Numbered from the stretch's first letter, positions 45,648 to 55,124 are shown. The stretch is 64,000 nt of DNA from Flavobacterium haoranii (GCF_009363055.1 NZ_CP045292.1:806001-870000); one strand, 5' to 3'. The notes: a model not told the origin generated them from the letters alone. Made by a program: numbers and translations.

Positions 45648-46580
45648 ATGTTAACCCAAAAATCCCAATTTTCCTTAACAAAAATTAAAGAAAAGCTTTC
45701 TTTGCCAAAGCCTTGGGATTCGGTTATCATATTCTTACTGAACATTTTAATTGCTATTCCCCTATTTATTATTGCACACCAAAATTTAATTGAACTTAAT
45801 TGGCCATTAAATTTAGACCGTGTTTTTATTTTTGTAGGTATTGTTGTAATTATCCAATTAATTTTACGCTTAATGAAAACCATCATCATTTTGTGTATTT
45901 TCATTTATTTACTTTCTTTAGTTTACGGAACAATGTTTGGCGATTATGGATTTGAACGCGTATTTGAAGATTATCGTTATATGATTTACTCAATGAGTGA
46001 AGACAGTAAACCTCAAGATATTATTATTTCTAAATTACTTCCATTTCCCAATAAATCAAAAATTATTGATGCGGTTGATTTTACAAATCCAAAGGTTCGA
46101 AACTTTGCTTTATCGGCAACAACTAAACATTTTAAAGATGTGAAGGGTTATCAAAAAAACCGAAAACTTATTCAATGTTTTGCAGTTTTTGCAGAAATAA
46201 AAAAACGTTGGAATTACGTTAATGATCCACAAGGTCGCGAATATATTGCCTACGCATCTGAAAGTTTACAGCATTTTTCTGGTGATTGCGACGATCATGC
46301 GATTTTAATGGCGGCGTGTATTAAAGCCATTGGCGGTTCTCCTCGATTAATTCATACTGGCGGACATATTTATCCTGAAATGCTTATTGGTACTAAAAAA
46401 GATTTAGAAACTGCTGTTTATTTAATTAAAGAAGTGTTGTTTGTTAACGAAACTAAAAACAAAGACATTCATTATCATATAGACGAACGTGGAAATATTT
46501 GGCTTAATTTAGATTATACTGCAACTTATCCAGGAGGACCTTTTATGAGTGAAGAAATTTTAGGGGAATTGACGTTGTAA
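45648..46580 (+). CDS. Membrane-anchored transglutaminase-like protein
   Basis: This 310-residue protein has two or three N-terminal hydrophobic helices (VIIFLLNILIAIPLFIIA, FVGIVVIIQLILRLMK, IIILCIFIYLLSLVYG) and a transglutaminase-like domain with the Cys-His-Asp triad. The Cys is in SGDCDDHAILMAACIK, His in HTGGHIYPEM, and Asp in LNLDYTATYPGGPF. Such domains act as proteases or isopeptidases or cross-link peptides. The active site probably faces the periplasm. The target is unknown. Confidence 0.87.
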   Translation: MLTQKSQFSLTKIKEKLSLPKPWDSVIIFLLNILIAIPLFIIAHQNLIELNWPLNLDRVFIFVGIVVIIQLILRLMKTIIILCIFIYLLSLVYGTMFGDYGFERVFEDYRYMIYSMSEDSKPQDIIISKLLPFPNKSKIIDAVDFTNPKVRNFALSATTKHFKDVKGYQKNRKLIQCFAVFAEIKKRWNYVNDPQGREYIAYASESLQHFSGDCDDHAILMAACIKAIGGSPRLIHTGGHIYPEMLIGTKKDLETAVYLIKEVLFVNETKNKDIHYHIDERGNIWLNLDYTATYPGGPFMSEEILGELTL

Positions 46581-46591
46581 ATAGCTTTTTC

Positions 46592-46786
46592 TTAAAAAAT
46601 AGAATTATAGAGTAAAATAAATGCAAAAATTGCGGTTAACAATGAAACTAAATATCCAATAAATTTATCAAAATTTGAATATGGAATTCCTTTTGCCCAT
46701 TCTTTTTTTAAAAATTCCCATTCAAAATATATCGAAAAAAAAGTAAAAACTGCTAAACCTAATAAACAAATAGAGAACCAAAACAT
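46592..46786 (-). CDS. Small two-helix membrane protein
   Basis: This 64-residue protein has two hydrophobic helices (FWFSICLLGLAVFTFFSIYF and FIGYLVSLLTAIFAFILLYN). It is convergent with the transglutaminase gene and starts 18 bases after the ung stop, so it is probably transcribed with ung. No family is recognised. It is kept as a gene because of its clean ATG start and membrane-protein composition. Confidence 0.55.
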   Translation of the reverse strand: MFWFSICLLGLAVFTFFSIYFEWEFLKKEWAKGIPYSNFDKFIGYLVSLLTAIFAFILLYNSIF

Positions 46787-46804
46787 AAAATCATTTTTAT
46801 TTAA

Positions 46805-47482
46805 TTACCACTCAATTTTCTCTTTTCTTACACTTTCCAAAATCGCATTCGTTTTATTAAAATGCTGGTTACCAAACCATTTACCTTGGTTAGCACTCAT
46901 AGGCGATGGATGACCAGAAATTAAAACATAATGTTTTGAAGTATTTATCAAGCTAGCTTTCTTTTGCGCAAAACTTCCCCATAACAAAAACACCACATTT
47001 TCCTTTTCGTTAGAAATGGTTTGTATTACAGCATCTGTAAATTGTTGCCAATGTAAATGTTTATGGCTGTTAGGCTTATCTTTTCTAACAGTTAACGTAG
47101 CGTTTAACAATAAAACACCTTGTTTTGCCCAACGTTCTAAATTTCCAGAAGTTTGTTCAATGGGTTCAAAAATAGATTCGTATTCTGCATTAATTTCACG
47201 GTAAATATTACGCAACGAAGGCGGAATTTTTATACCATCATTCACCGAAAATGCTAAACCATTGGCTTCGCCTTCACCATGATACGGATCCTGTCCTAAA
47301 ATCACCACTTTTACGTCATCAAAAGCACATGAATTGAATGCGTTAAAAATCAAATCTTTTGGCGGAAAACAAGTATGCAACGCATATTCTTCTTCCACTT
47401 TTTCTAGCAAGTCCTTAAAATACGGTTTTTCAAACTCCTGTTGTAAGTGTTGTTGCCAAGAAGCTTCGATTTTTACATGCAT
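46805..47482 (-). CDS. ung: Uracil-DNA glycosylase
   Basis: Ung removes uracil from DNA as the first step of base excision repair. At 225 residues it has the family size. Catalytic GQDPYHGEGEANGLAFS holds the water-activating Asp; LLLNATLTV and SGHPSPMSANQG with the His complete the active site, and WFGNQHFNKTN is a family signature near the end. It is divergent from mutS2, another DNA maintenance gene. Confidence 0.97.
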   Translation of the reverse strand: MHVKIEASWQQHLQQEFEKPYFKDLLEKVEEEYALHTCFPPKDLIFNAFNSCAFDDVKVVILGQDPYHGEGEANGLAFSVNDGIKIPPSLRNIYREINAEYESIFEPIEQTSGNLERWAKQGVLLLNATLTVRKDKPNSHKHLHWQQFTDAVIQTISNEKENVVFLLWGSFAQKKASLINTSKHYVLISGHPSPMSANQGKWFGNQHFNKTNAILESVRKEKIEW

Positions 47483-47528
47483 ACTTTAAAATTTTTTCAA
47501 AAATAGAAATAAATCATACAAATGCTTG

Positions 47529-47536
47529 TAAATTTG
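47529..47536 (+). promoter_or_regulatory. Possible -7 box of mutS2
   Basis: TAAATTTG matches TAnnTTTG 22 bases before the mutS2 ATG. No clear upstream TTG is found at the normal distance. Confidence 0.4.
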
Positions 47537-47558
47537 CAGTAAAAGCGAGAAAAAGAAG

Positions 47559-49727
47559 ATGATTTCAGTCACTAAAAAGACATTACAAGATTTAGAATTC
47601 AACACTATATTAGAAACAATTGCTGCTTATTGTAACACCGAATTAGGTTATGAAAAAGCTTTAGCAATTGAACCTTTTAAACATAAAACCGAATTATTAG
47701 CTAATTTGAAGCAAACTTCAGAGTATTTAGCTTCTTTTAGCAATAATAATGCAATACCAAATCATGGTTTTGAAACTATAACCAACGAATTAAAATTCTT
47801 AAGTATTGAAGAAAGTTTTTTAGAAGCTCAAAGTTTTAAAAAGATTGCTCATTTAGCTGAAACTGCTATAACATTAATAAAATATTTTAAGAAGTTTGAA
47901 GATTATTACTTAGAATTAAATAAAAAATCAAGCGAAATTGCAATCGAAAAACAAATTAATATTGCAATTGATAATGTTTTTGATAAATATGGAGAAATAA
48001 AAAATAATGCTTCACCCGATTTAGTTTTCATTAGACAAAATATTCAAGTGGTTCGCGGGAAAATAAATCAAAGTTTTAGCATAGCATTATCTCAATATAA
48101 TTCGGCAGGTTATTTAGACGATATTAAGGAAACTATAGTTGATAACAAACGCGTTTTAGCAGTTTTAGCCATGCACCGTAAAAAAGTAAAAGGTTCGGTT
48201 ATGGGAAGTTCTAAAACGGGAAGTATTGTTTATATAGAACCCGAAGCAACTTTACGCTATTCTCGTGAATTAGCAGATTTATTACAAGACGAGCGAGAAG
48301 AAATTGTCCGCATTTTAAAACGTTTAACTAATGAAATTCGTCCTTTTAAAGAAACTTTAACTGAATACCAAGAATTTTTAAGTGACATTGATGTAATTGC
48401 AGCTAAAGGTAAATATGCAAATAAAATTAATGCATTACTACCCAATATAACCAATGTAAAACGCTTATATTTTAGAGATGCCTTTCATCCTATTTTGTGG
48501 TTAACCAATAAAGCAAAAAACGAAGTAATTTATCCGCAAACTATTGAATTACAAAATGATAATCGAATCATTGTTATTTCGGGACCCAATGCTGGTGGAA
48601 AAAGTATTACACTAAAAACCATTGGTTTACTACAATTAATGCTGCAAAGCGGTATTTTAATTCCGGTTCATGAACGAAGTGAAACCTTTTTATTTGACAG
48701 AATTTTAACCGATATTGGTGATAATCAATCTATTGAAAATCATTTAAGTACGTACAGTTATCGTTTGAAAAACATGAATTATTTCTTGAAGAAATGTAAC
48801 GATAAAACCTTGTTCTTAATTGATGAATTTGGTACAGGTTCCGATCCTGAATTAGGTGGCGCTTTAGCTGAAACCTTTCTAGAAGAATTTTATGCACGTG
48901 AAGCTTTTGGGATTATAACTACGCATTATACCAATTTAAAAATCTTAGCAAACGAATTACCATTTGCAACGAATGCTAATATGCTTTTTGATGAAAAATC
49001 ATTAGAACCTATGTATAAATTACATTTAGGACAAGCAGGAAGTTCTTTTACTTTTGAGGTAGCTCAAAAAAATGGCATTCCTTATGGATTGATAAATCGT
49101 GCTAAAAAGAAAATTGAAAAAAGTAAGGTTCGGTTCGATCAAACCATTGCTACACTTCAAAAAGAACGATCAAAACTTGAAAAAACTTCTCAAAACTTAA
49201 AAGAAGAAGAAAGTAAAGCTCGTGAAGAAAGCCAGAAAATGGAACAGATTAACGCTAAAATTCAGGAAAAATTAGAGCGTTATCAAGAATTATATGATGC
49301 CAACCAACGCTTAATTTATTTGGGTCAAAAATTAGATGATATTTCTGAAAAGTATTTCAACAATAAAGATAAAAAAACGCTTATTGGCGATTTCTTAAAA
49401 ATGGTTGAAATTGAAAATTCTAAACGCAAAAAAATCACTAAAAAGGAAAAGATTGCTAAAGAAAAAGTTGAGAAAGAAGTAATTGCAGAAGTTCAAGTAA
49501 AAGTAGAAGAAATTCGAGAGAAGAAGAAACAAGAAAAAGAAAAGAAAAAAGTAATTGAAGCTGCTAAACCAAAAGTAATATTAAAAGTTGGTGATAGAGT
49601 TAGAATGATTGATGGAAAAGCAATTGGAACTATTGATAAAATTGAGAAAACAAAAGCTGTTGTCAATTATGGAATTTTTACTTCAAAAGTGAGCTTGGAC
49701 CAATTAGAATATATTCAACCAGTTTAA
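47559..49727 (+). CDS. mutS2: MutS2-family ATPase lacking the Smr nuclease domain
   Basis: This 722-residue protein has an N-terminal helical lever/clamp region, then the ABC-type ATPase: Walker A GPNAGGKSITLKT (from Gly342), DIGDNQSIENHLSTYS (signature loop), LFLIDEFGTGSDPELGGAL (Walker B) and IITTHYTNLK. A charged coiled coil follows (about 520-660), then a KOW-like end (VGDRVRMIDGKAIGTIDKIE). It stops there: no Smr domain with DLHG is present, although MutS2 proteins of about 780 residues normally end with it. It likely acts in recombination control or ribosome rescue rather than in mismatch repair. Confidence 0.9.
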   Translation: MISVTKKTLQDLEFNTILETIAAYCNTELGYEKALAIEPFKHKTELLANLKQTSEYLASFSNNNAIPNHGFETITNELKFLSIEESFLEAQSFKKIAHLAETAITLIKYFKKFEDYYLELNKKSSEIAIEKQINIAIDNVFDKYGEIKNNASPDLVFIRQNIQVVRGKINQSFSIALSQYNSAGYLDDIKETIVDNKRVLAVLAMHRKKVKGSVMGSSKTGSIVYIEPEATLRYSRELADLLQDEREEIVRILKRLTNEIRPFKETLTEYQEFLSDIDVIAAKGKYANKINALLPNITNVKRLYFRDAFHPILWLTNKAKNEVIYPQTIELQNDNRIIVISGPNAGGKSITLKTIGLLQLMLQSGILIPVHERSETFLFDRILTDIGDNQSIENHLSTYSYRLKNMNYFLKKCNDKTLFLIDEFGTGSDPELGGALAETFLEEFYAREAFGIITTHYTNLKILANELPFATNANMLFDEKSLEPMYKLHLGQAGSSFTFEVAQKNGIPYGLINRAKKKIEKSKVRFDQTIATLQKERSKLEKTSQNLKEEESKAREESQKMEQINAKIQEKLERYQELYDANQRLIYLGQKLDDISEKYFNNKDKKTLIGDFLKMVEIENSKRKKITKKEKIAKEKVEKEVIAEVQVKVEEIREKKKQEKEKKKVIEAAKPKVILKVGDRVRMIDGKAIGTIDKIEKTKAVVNYGIFTSKVSLDQLEYIQPV

Positions 49728-49769
49728 TTGTTGATTTGTTTATTCGTTAGAATATTAATGTTTATTTTT

Positions 49770-49881
49770 CGTCAATTCGAGTGATTTTTGACAGAAAATT
49801 ATATCGAGAATAGAAAAATCTAGACTTGTTCTCGATACATTTTTTATATTGCCTTACAATAAAAAAATACTCGAACTGACG
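49770..49881. repeat. Nested palindromic element (about 112 bp)
   Basis: Outer arms CGTCAATTCGAGT (49770-49782) and ACTCGAACTGACG (49869-49881) pair with one mismatch. Inner arms TATCGAGAA (49802-49810) and TTCTCGATA (49829-49837) pair perfectly. I recognise this nested form as a dispersed intergenic element of Flavobacterium, although the number of copies cannot be counted here. It fills the gap between mutS2 and the DCC gene. Confidence 0.75.
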
Positions 49882-49906
49882 GCTTTAATCCATTTACTTA
49901 ACAATT

Positions 49907-50323
49907 ATGATTAATTTACCTGAAAATAAAAAAATAATCTTGTTTGATGGAGTTTGCAATTTATGTGATGCTTCAGTTCAGTTTATAATTAAGCATGATA
50001 AAAAGGATATTTTTCGTTTTGTAGCTATCCAATCTGAATTAGGAAAAGAAATTATTAAATATTTAGGAATAGACACTTCAAAAACAGATTCTATTATTTT
50101 ATATGAACCTGGAATTGCATATTATTTTAAAGCTGATGCCGCTTTACATATTGCAAAAGAATTGAATAGTTGGCACGCAATCCTATACTCATTTATACAT
50201 ACACCAAACTTTATAAAAGATTCTGTTTACGATTATATTGCAAAAAATCGTTACAAATGGTATGGCAAGAAAGAGGCTTGTATAATACCCACTCCAGAAC
50301 TAAAGGCTAAGTTTTTAGATTAG
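49907..50323 (+). CDS. DCC-family thiol-disulfide oxidoreductase-like protein
   Basis: This 138-residue protein belongs to the DCC (DUF393) family, whose name comes from the motif DxxCxxC. Here it reads LFDGVCNLCDASVQFII near the N-terminus. AIQSELGKEIIKYLGID and FKADAALHIAKELN follow, as in the family. There is no signal peptide. The CxxC motif suggests thiol redox chemistry, but enzymatic activity is unproven for the family. Confidence 0.88.
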   Translation: MINLPENKKIILFDGVCNLCDASVQFIIKHDKKDIFRFVAIQSELGKEIIKYLGIDTSKTDSIILYEPGIAYYFKADAALHIAKELNSWHAILYSFIHTPNFIKDSVYDYIAKNRYKWYGKKEACIIPTPELKAKFLD

Positions 50324-50394
50324 TATGATATTTGTCAGTTTTTTATTATCTTGTAAATGTTAATTTTGTTTAAATAAATCAAACTTATAAACTT

Positions 50395-50535
50395 ATGAAA
50401 AGTCTTGTTCTTCCTTTATTTGATTTTGCTAATGGAGCTGCGATGATGATTGTTGTATTCTCGTTAGTTATATTAGGATTAGTTGGTGCGGTATTTATGC
50501 TGATGAATTCTGATAAAAAGAAAAAAAACGACTAA
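50395..50535 (+). CDS. Small membrane protein of 46 residues
   Basis: This short gene encodes MKSLVLPLF ..., one hydrophobic helix (MMIVVFSLVILGLVGAVFML) and a lysine-rich end (SDKKKKND). It has an ATG start, a helix followed by positive charges as expected for an inner-membrane protein, and a terminator stem overlapping its stop codon. I recall similar tiny proteins in flavobacteria but know no function. Confidence 0.65.
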   Translation: MKSLVLPLFDFANGAAMMIVVFSLVILGLVGAVFMLMNSDKKKKND

Positions 50536-50555
50536 GAAATCTTAGTCGTTTTTAT
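50524..50555. terminator. Bidirectional terminator after the 46-residue gene
   Basis: The 14-base arms AAAAACGACTAAGA and TCTTAGTCGTTTTT enclose a 2-base loop, serving the small gene and the convergent secretion gene. Confidence 0.85.
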
Positions 50556-50556
50556 T

Positions 50557-51435
50557 TTATTCTTTTATAAATTTCTTTATAGTATTTCCTTCATCTGTTG
50601 AAATTTTAACCAAATAAATTCCTTTACTTAAATCGGTTAAATTAATTTGCGAACTATTACTATTCACTTTATCTAATTGTTTTACAACTCTTCCATTAAT
50701 ATCAGTAAAATGTAAAGATTTAATTAAGGATGTAGTTGGAGCTACAATATTAAGTTCACTTGTTACTGGGTTTGGATACATTGTAAAATCTTTTGAAGCA
50801 AAATTTTCATTAGTTAGTGTTGCACTTGCTAATATAGTCATTGCAAAATTATTAGGAATTCCAAAATTTCTTGCGCAACCGTTATTGCTTGCTGTACTTC
50901 CACATCTTGTTGCAAAACCATTTCCTGTTTCTGTTGCTGGCATTGAACCTACAGTAGCAGTTTCACCTATTCTCCACAAAACATTATTTCTTGAAGCATT
51001 AATCATAACTGTTATAGTGTTATCAGTTTCTGAATTAAGATCAAATTCATTAAAAGGAAATACAACTTGAAATATTGTACCTAAAGTTGTAGGTGGTGCT
51101 GTAACATTTACAGTAACTGAAGAACCTGGAATTAATGTCCCAGGACCAGAACCACAAGAACCAGTGCTAGTGGAAGAAGGACAATCATTATACAAGGTCA
51201 TTGTAACGGAGAAAGGTGAAGCATCATTTAGATTAAATAGATCAACAGTTATAGAGTTTAAATATCTTGCTGTGCCACCTAAAGTAATTGCATCTCCCAT
51301 TTGACATGCGGGACCATTTGCTGTTGGAGTAATTTCAGCTCCTTGATTACTCGCATGTGAAGTCTCATAAATTGTTACCTGTCCATAAAAAAAATTAGTC
51401 ATCAAAATAACTAAAAAGAGTAAAGTTTTTTTCAT
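50557..51435 (-). CDS. Secreted protein with type IX secretion (T9SS type A) sorting domain
   Basis: This 292-residue protein has an N-terminal signal peptide (MKKTLLFLVILMTNFFYGQ) and a C-terminal type A sorting domain: DFTMYPNPVTSELNIV, LHFTDINGRVVKQ, INLTDLSKGIYLVKI and the final KKFIKE. It is therefore exported by Sec and then the type IX system to the surface or medium. The middle (about 20-205) is rich in Thr, Ser, Gly and Asn with conserved-looking cysteines, and no catalytic motif is seen; it may be an adhesin-like or jelly-roll fold. The passenger function is unknown. Confidence 0.88.
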   Translation of the reverse strand: MKKTLLFLVILMTNFFYGQVTIYETSHASNQGAEITPTANGPACQMGDAITLGGTARYLNSITVDLFNLNDASPFSVTMTLYNDCPSSTSTGSCGSGPGTLIPGSSVTVNVTAPPTTLGTIFQVVFPFNEFDLNSETDNTITVMINASRNNVLWRIGETATVGSMPATETGNGFATRCGSTASNNGCARNFGIPNNFAMTILASATLTNENFASKDFTMYPNPVTSELNIVAPTTSLIKSLHFTDINGRVVKQLDKVNSNSSQINLTDLSKGIYLVKISTDEGNTIKKFIKE

Positions 51436-51633
51436 ATAGTTGATATTAAATTTTAAGTAAATTTATATGAAAAAACAATACAAAATATTCGTAACAACCT
51501 AATAGCTAACGATTTATTTAAAATATAAAAAAAGACTTATTTAAGATTAGTTTTTATACTTTTAATCAAATATTAACTAAAAAATAAAATTTTAACCAGT
51601 TAAAACGTTAAATTACAAACAACTAAAAATAAA

Positions 51634-52698
51634 TTATTTATTGTAGATTTTAGAAAATAAAGAAAAATCTGCTAAAACTAAAGCTGCCATCGCTTCAACA
51701 ATAGGAACTGCTCTTGGAACCACACAAGGATCGTGACGTCCTTTTCCTTGTTGTTCAATTATTTCTCCTTTGTTTGTTAACACTTCTTGTTTTTGTAATA
51801 AAGTAGCTACTGGTTTAAATGCTACCCTAAAATAAATATCCATTCCGTTACTTATTCCTCCTTGAATTCCACCTGATAAATTAGATTTAGTAGTACCATC
51901 AGGATTATATAAATCGTTATGTTCACTTCCTCTCATCTTAGCACCACAAAAACCACTTCCATATTCAAATCCTTTAACAGCGTTAATAGATAACATTGCT
52001 TTACCTAAATCGGCATGAAGTTTATCGAAAACTGGTTCACCTAAGCCAATTGGCACATTTTGAATAACACAAGTTATTGTACCTCCAATAGTATCTCCTT
52101 GTTTTTTTACTTCTGTAATCAATTTTTCCATTTCTGCTGCTGTTTCCATATCTGGACATCTCACAGGATTCAATTCAATATTATTAAAATCTAAATCTTG
52201 GTAAGGCTTGTTGATAAAAATCTCTCCAACAGAAGAAACAAATGCATTTATCTTAATTCCTGAAATTACTTGTTTTGCAATAGCTCCAGCTACTACTCTA
52301 CTCACGGTTTCACGTGCAGAACTTCTTCCTCCACCTCTATAATCTCTGAAACCATATTTTTGGTCGTAAACATAATCAGCATGGCTAGGTCTATAGGTAT
52401 TAACTATTTCATCATAATCTTTTGATTTTTGATTGGTATTGAAAATGAGAAAACCAATTGGAGTTCCTGTGGTAACACCATTAAAAATTCCTGAATAAAA
52501 ATGTACTTGATCTTCTTCCTTTCTTTGTGTTACAATTTTTGATTGTCCGGGTTTTCTACGTTGCAATTCTAAGTTAATTGCATCAAAATCTATTTCTATT
52601 CCAGAAGGACAACCGTCAATAATTCCACCCAAAGCTTCACCATGTGATTCTCCAAAAGTAGTAAGCTTAAAAAGTTTACCAAAACTATTCCCTGCCAT
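51634..52698 (-). CDS. aroC: Chorismate synthase
   Basis: AroC converts 5-enolpyruvylshikimate 3-phosphate to chorismate, the last step of the shikimate pathway, using reduced FMN. At 354 residues it is normal in length. Signatures are [19 protein letters not shown] at the N-terminus, [19 protein letters not shown] (flavin region), and [20 protein letters not shown] near the end. The gene stands alone in this window, with A/T-rich intergenic DNA on both sides (about 200 bases before its end, 140 before its start). Confidence 0.97.
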   Translation of the reverse strand: MAGNSFGKLFKLTTFGESHGEALGGIIDGCPSGIEIDFDAINLELQRRKPGQSKIVTQRKEEDQVHFYSGIFNGVTTGTPIGFLIFNTNQKSKDYDEIVNTYRPSHADYVYDQKYGFRDYRGGGRSSARETVSRVVAGAIAKQVISGIKINAFVSSVGEIFINKPYQDLDFNNIELNPVRCPDMETAAEMEKLITEVKKQGDTIGGTITCVIQNVPIGLGEPVFDKLHADLGKAMLSINAVKGFEYGSGFCGAKMRGSEHNDLYNPDGTTKSNLSGGIQGGISNGMDIYFRVAFKPVATLLQKQEVLTNKGEIIEQQGKGRHDPCVVPRAVPIVEAMAALVLADFSLFSKIYNK

Positions 52699-52841
52699 GT
52701 AATTCTTTTTTTACAAATGTACTTATTTAAAAGTTTTAATAGAACCAATAAATTAACATTATTCGTAATGAGTAACATAATTTTAATATCTACTTAAGGG
52801 TAAATTAATTTTAGATTTCTTTTTTTGATAAAACTAATATT

Positions 52842-53651
52842 TTGAAAAGAAGAACTGTTGACTTAGTAGTAATTTCGGATGTTCATTTAGGTACTTATGG
52901 CTGTCATGCAAAAGAATTACATCAGTATTTAAATTCTATAAAACCTAAAACTCTTATTCTTAATGGAGACATTATTGATATTTGGAATTTTAGAAAATCT
53001 TACTTCCCAGAAAATCATTTAAAAGTAATTAAAAAGATTTTGAGTCTTTCTACTAAAGGAACTAAAGTTTATTACTTAACAGGAAATCATGATGAATTAT
53101 TACGTAACATTACTGATTTATATTTAGGTAATATTCAACTCTTAGATAAATTAGTTTTGGAACTAGATGGTAAAAAAGCATGGTTTTTTCACGGTGATGT
53201 TTTTGATAGTTCTGTACATTCGGCCAAATGGATTGCAAAACTAGGCGGTATTGGTTATGATTATTTAATTCTTTTAAATAGATTTATTAATTGGGTTTTA
53301 AAAAGATTTGGTAGAGAGCCTTATTCCTTATCTAAAAAAATAAAAGGAAGTGTAAAAAAAGCTGTAAAATTTATTTCAGATTTTGAAACTACTGCTTCAG
53401 ATATAGCAATTGACAAAAACTATGATTATGTTGTTTGCGGACACATTCATGAACCTAAAATAATAAGAAAATCAACCAACAAAGGCTCAACATTATATTT
53501 AAATTCGGGCGACTGGATTGAAAACCTTACCGCATTAGAATACAACAGAAAAAGGTGGAAAATATATCAATACAAAGAAGAGAATATTATTACCGAAGAT
53601 GATGATGAATTTTTTTCATTAGAAAATAAAATATTCAATCAAATAAGTTAG
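52842..53651 (+). CDS. UDP-2,3-diacylglucosamine diphosphatase-like metallophosphatase
   Basis: This 269-residue calcineurin-like phosphatase resembles LpxH, which makes lipid X in lipid A synthesis. The metal-binding motifs are VISDVHLGTYG, LILNGDIIDIWNF, LTGNHDELL, FFHGDVFD and VCGHIHEPKI. The start is a TTG at 52842 giving KRRTVDLVVISD; no ATG is available before the first motif. It is probably cytoplasmic or peripheral to the inner membrane. The function is probable but could be another UDP-sugar or nucleotide hydrolase. Confidence 0.85.
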   Translation: MKRRTVDLVVISDVHLGTYGCHAKELHQYLNSIKPKTLILNGDIIDIWNFRKSYFPENHLKVIKKILSLSTKGTKVYYLTGNHDELLRNITDLYLGNIQLLDKLVLELDGKKAWFFHGDVFDSSVHSAKWIAKLGGIGYDYLILLNRFINWVLKRFGREPYSLSKKIKGSVKKAVKFISDFETTASDIAIDKNYDYVVCGHIHEPKIIRKSTNKGSTLYLNSGDWIENLTALEYNRKRWKIYQYKEENIITEDDDEFFSLENKIFNQIS

Positions 53652-53695
53652 TCTATATATTATTACTTATTTTTAGCTTTAAAAAACAATTAAAT

Positions 53696-54487
53696 ATGAA
53701 AGCTAAAAATCTATTATTACTACCTCTTTTGTCTTTATTTATATCTTGTGGTTCTGATTTTGACGATAATATAGATAGTAATCCGTTTACATTAAGTTTA
53801 GAAGATGGAAATTATTGGGTTTATAATGTTCAAACTGATGTAAACCAAAGTAGAGATTCTCTATATGTAGCTAATGATACTGTAATTAATTCGAAAACTT
53901 ATAAAAAATTTAAAACTGAAAATCCTCCTACAGGTTTCTATTCTTCTGCGTTAAATAATAATGGAGTAATTTACAACAACGGTAAAATGTATTTAACTGG
54001 AGGTTTAAATTTAGCTTCAAATCAAAATTTACCTATTAATTTAGATGTTTCTGTATCCGATTTAGTGATTTTTAATAAAGATGCTGTTAACAATCAGCCA
54101 TTAAATGTTGCTCCTGTTACTGGAGATATTCAACAAACCATTCAAGGATATCCTATTGACATACATTATGAATTAAACACTTATGGCGGTGGAACTTTGG
54201 CTACATTTACAAAACCTGATGATAATGAAGTTTATAATAATGTAAAAATCACAAGAGTTACCTTAGATTTAACTATTAGTACTGCTAGTTTACCTATTTC
54301 AAATTTTCTTACTGATCCAGAAGTATTAGTTTCAAATTTATATATCGCTGAAGGCATTGGAATGATTTACTCAAATACTGATATTTCAATTAATTTAGAT
54401 TCATTTGTAGCTGGAGCTCTAGGTATTCCTGCAAGTTCAACCCAAAATCAACAAGAGTTTTTAGACTCATACATGGTCGGAAATTAA
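53696..54487 (+). CDS. Hypothetical lipoprotein
   Basis: This 263-residue protein has a lipoprotein signal peptide with lipobox (LLPLLSLFISCGSD, lipidation at the Cys). The mature part is beta-rich with no cysteines or catalytic motif I recognise; segments EDGNYWVYNVQTDV and IAEGIGMIYSNTDI resemble outer-membrane lipoproteins of unknown function in Bacteroidetes. The Asp after the Cys-Gly-Ser does not settle its surface location. It follows the LpxH-like gene by 44 bases. Confidence 0.75.
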   Translation: MKAKNLLLLPLLSLFISCGSDFDDNIDSNPFTLSLEDGNYWVYNVQTDVNQSRDSLYVANDTVINSKTYKKFKTENPPTGFYSSALNNNGVIYNNGKMYLTGGLNLASNQNLPINLDVSVSDLVIFNKDAVNNQPLNVAPVTGDIQQTIQGYPIDIHYELNTYGGGTLATFTKPDDNEVYNNVKITRVTLDLTISTASLPISNFLTDPEVLVSNLYIAEGIGMIYSNTDISINLDSFVAGALGIPASSTQNQQEFLDSYMVGN

Positions 54488-54540
54488 AATTTTATAAATA
54501 ACAAGTAAAATTTTATAAAACAAACCCCGTTAACATGATT

Positions 54541-54548
54541 TAACTTTG
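54541..54548 (+). promoter_or_regulatory. Possible -7 box of the 54571 gene
   Basis: TAACTTTG fits TAnnTTTG 22 bases before the ATG. No TTG is found at the expected upstream distance. Confidence 0.4.
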
Positions 54549-54570
54549 CTCAAAACAAAAACAATTGAAC

Positions 54571-55074
54571 ATGAAAAAATTATTCTTAACAGGTATTATG
54601 CTATTAGGATTAGCATTTGCTAACGCACAAGACATTTCAAAAAATGCAATAGGTTTACGTTTAGGTGACAATGACGGATTTGGTGGAGAAATTTCTTACC
54701 AAAGAGGTTTATCTAGCAATAATCGTTTAGAATTTGATTTGGGATGGAGAGACACAAGGCATTATGATGCTGTAAAACTAGTTGGTCTATATCAATGGGT
54801 TTGGAACATTGAGGGCGGATTTAATTGGTATGCTGGTGTTGGTGGTGGTTTAGGTTCTTGGAGAGCTGAATACTACAACAATGGTAACGGAAATTATTAC
54901 GATGAAAGTGGAGCTTTTGCATTAGTTGCCGGTGATATTGGTATTGAATATAACTTCGACTTTCCACTTCAATTATCTTTAGATTTCAGACCTGAAGTTT
55001 ACTTTAACTCTAATGATTGGAGAGAAGATAACTTTGGACCAGACATTGCGCTTGGTGTAAGATATAGATGGTAA
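54571..55074 (+). CDS. Small outer-membrane beta-barrel protein
   Basis: This 167-residue protein has a signal peptide (MKKLFLTGIMLLGLAFANAQ) and alternating strands suggesting an eight-stranded barrel: AIGLRLGDNDGFGGEISYQ, RLEFDLGWRDTRH, FNWYAGVGGGLGSW, IGIEYNFDFPLQLSLDFRP. It ends GVRYRW, with a terminal aromatic typical for outer-membrane proteins recognised by BAM. The ATG at 54571 is preferred to a TTG two codons upstream. Function is unknown; such small barrels are often structural or lipid-related. Confidence 0.82.
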   Translation: MKKLFLTGIMLLGLAFANAQDISKNAIGLRLGDNDGFGGEISYQRGLSSNNRLEFDLGWRDTRHYDAVKLVGLYQWVWNIEGGFNWYAGVGGGLGSWRAEYYNNGNGNYYDESGAFALVAGDIGIEYNFDFPLQLSLDFRPEVYFNSNDWREDNFGPDIALGVRYRW

Positions 55075-55088
55075 AAAATATATCTTAT

Positions 55089-55124
55089 AAAAAAAGCTCG
55101 TTAATAATTAACGAGCTTTTTTTA
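55089..55124. terminator. Bidirectional terminator between convergent genes
   Basis: The 14-base arms AAAAAGCTCGTTAA and TTAACGAGCTTTTT enclose a 3-base loop and have A and T runs outside, suiting both the barrel gene and the PrcB-like gene. Confidence 0.85.
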
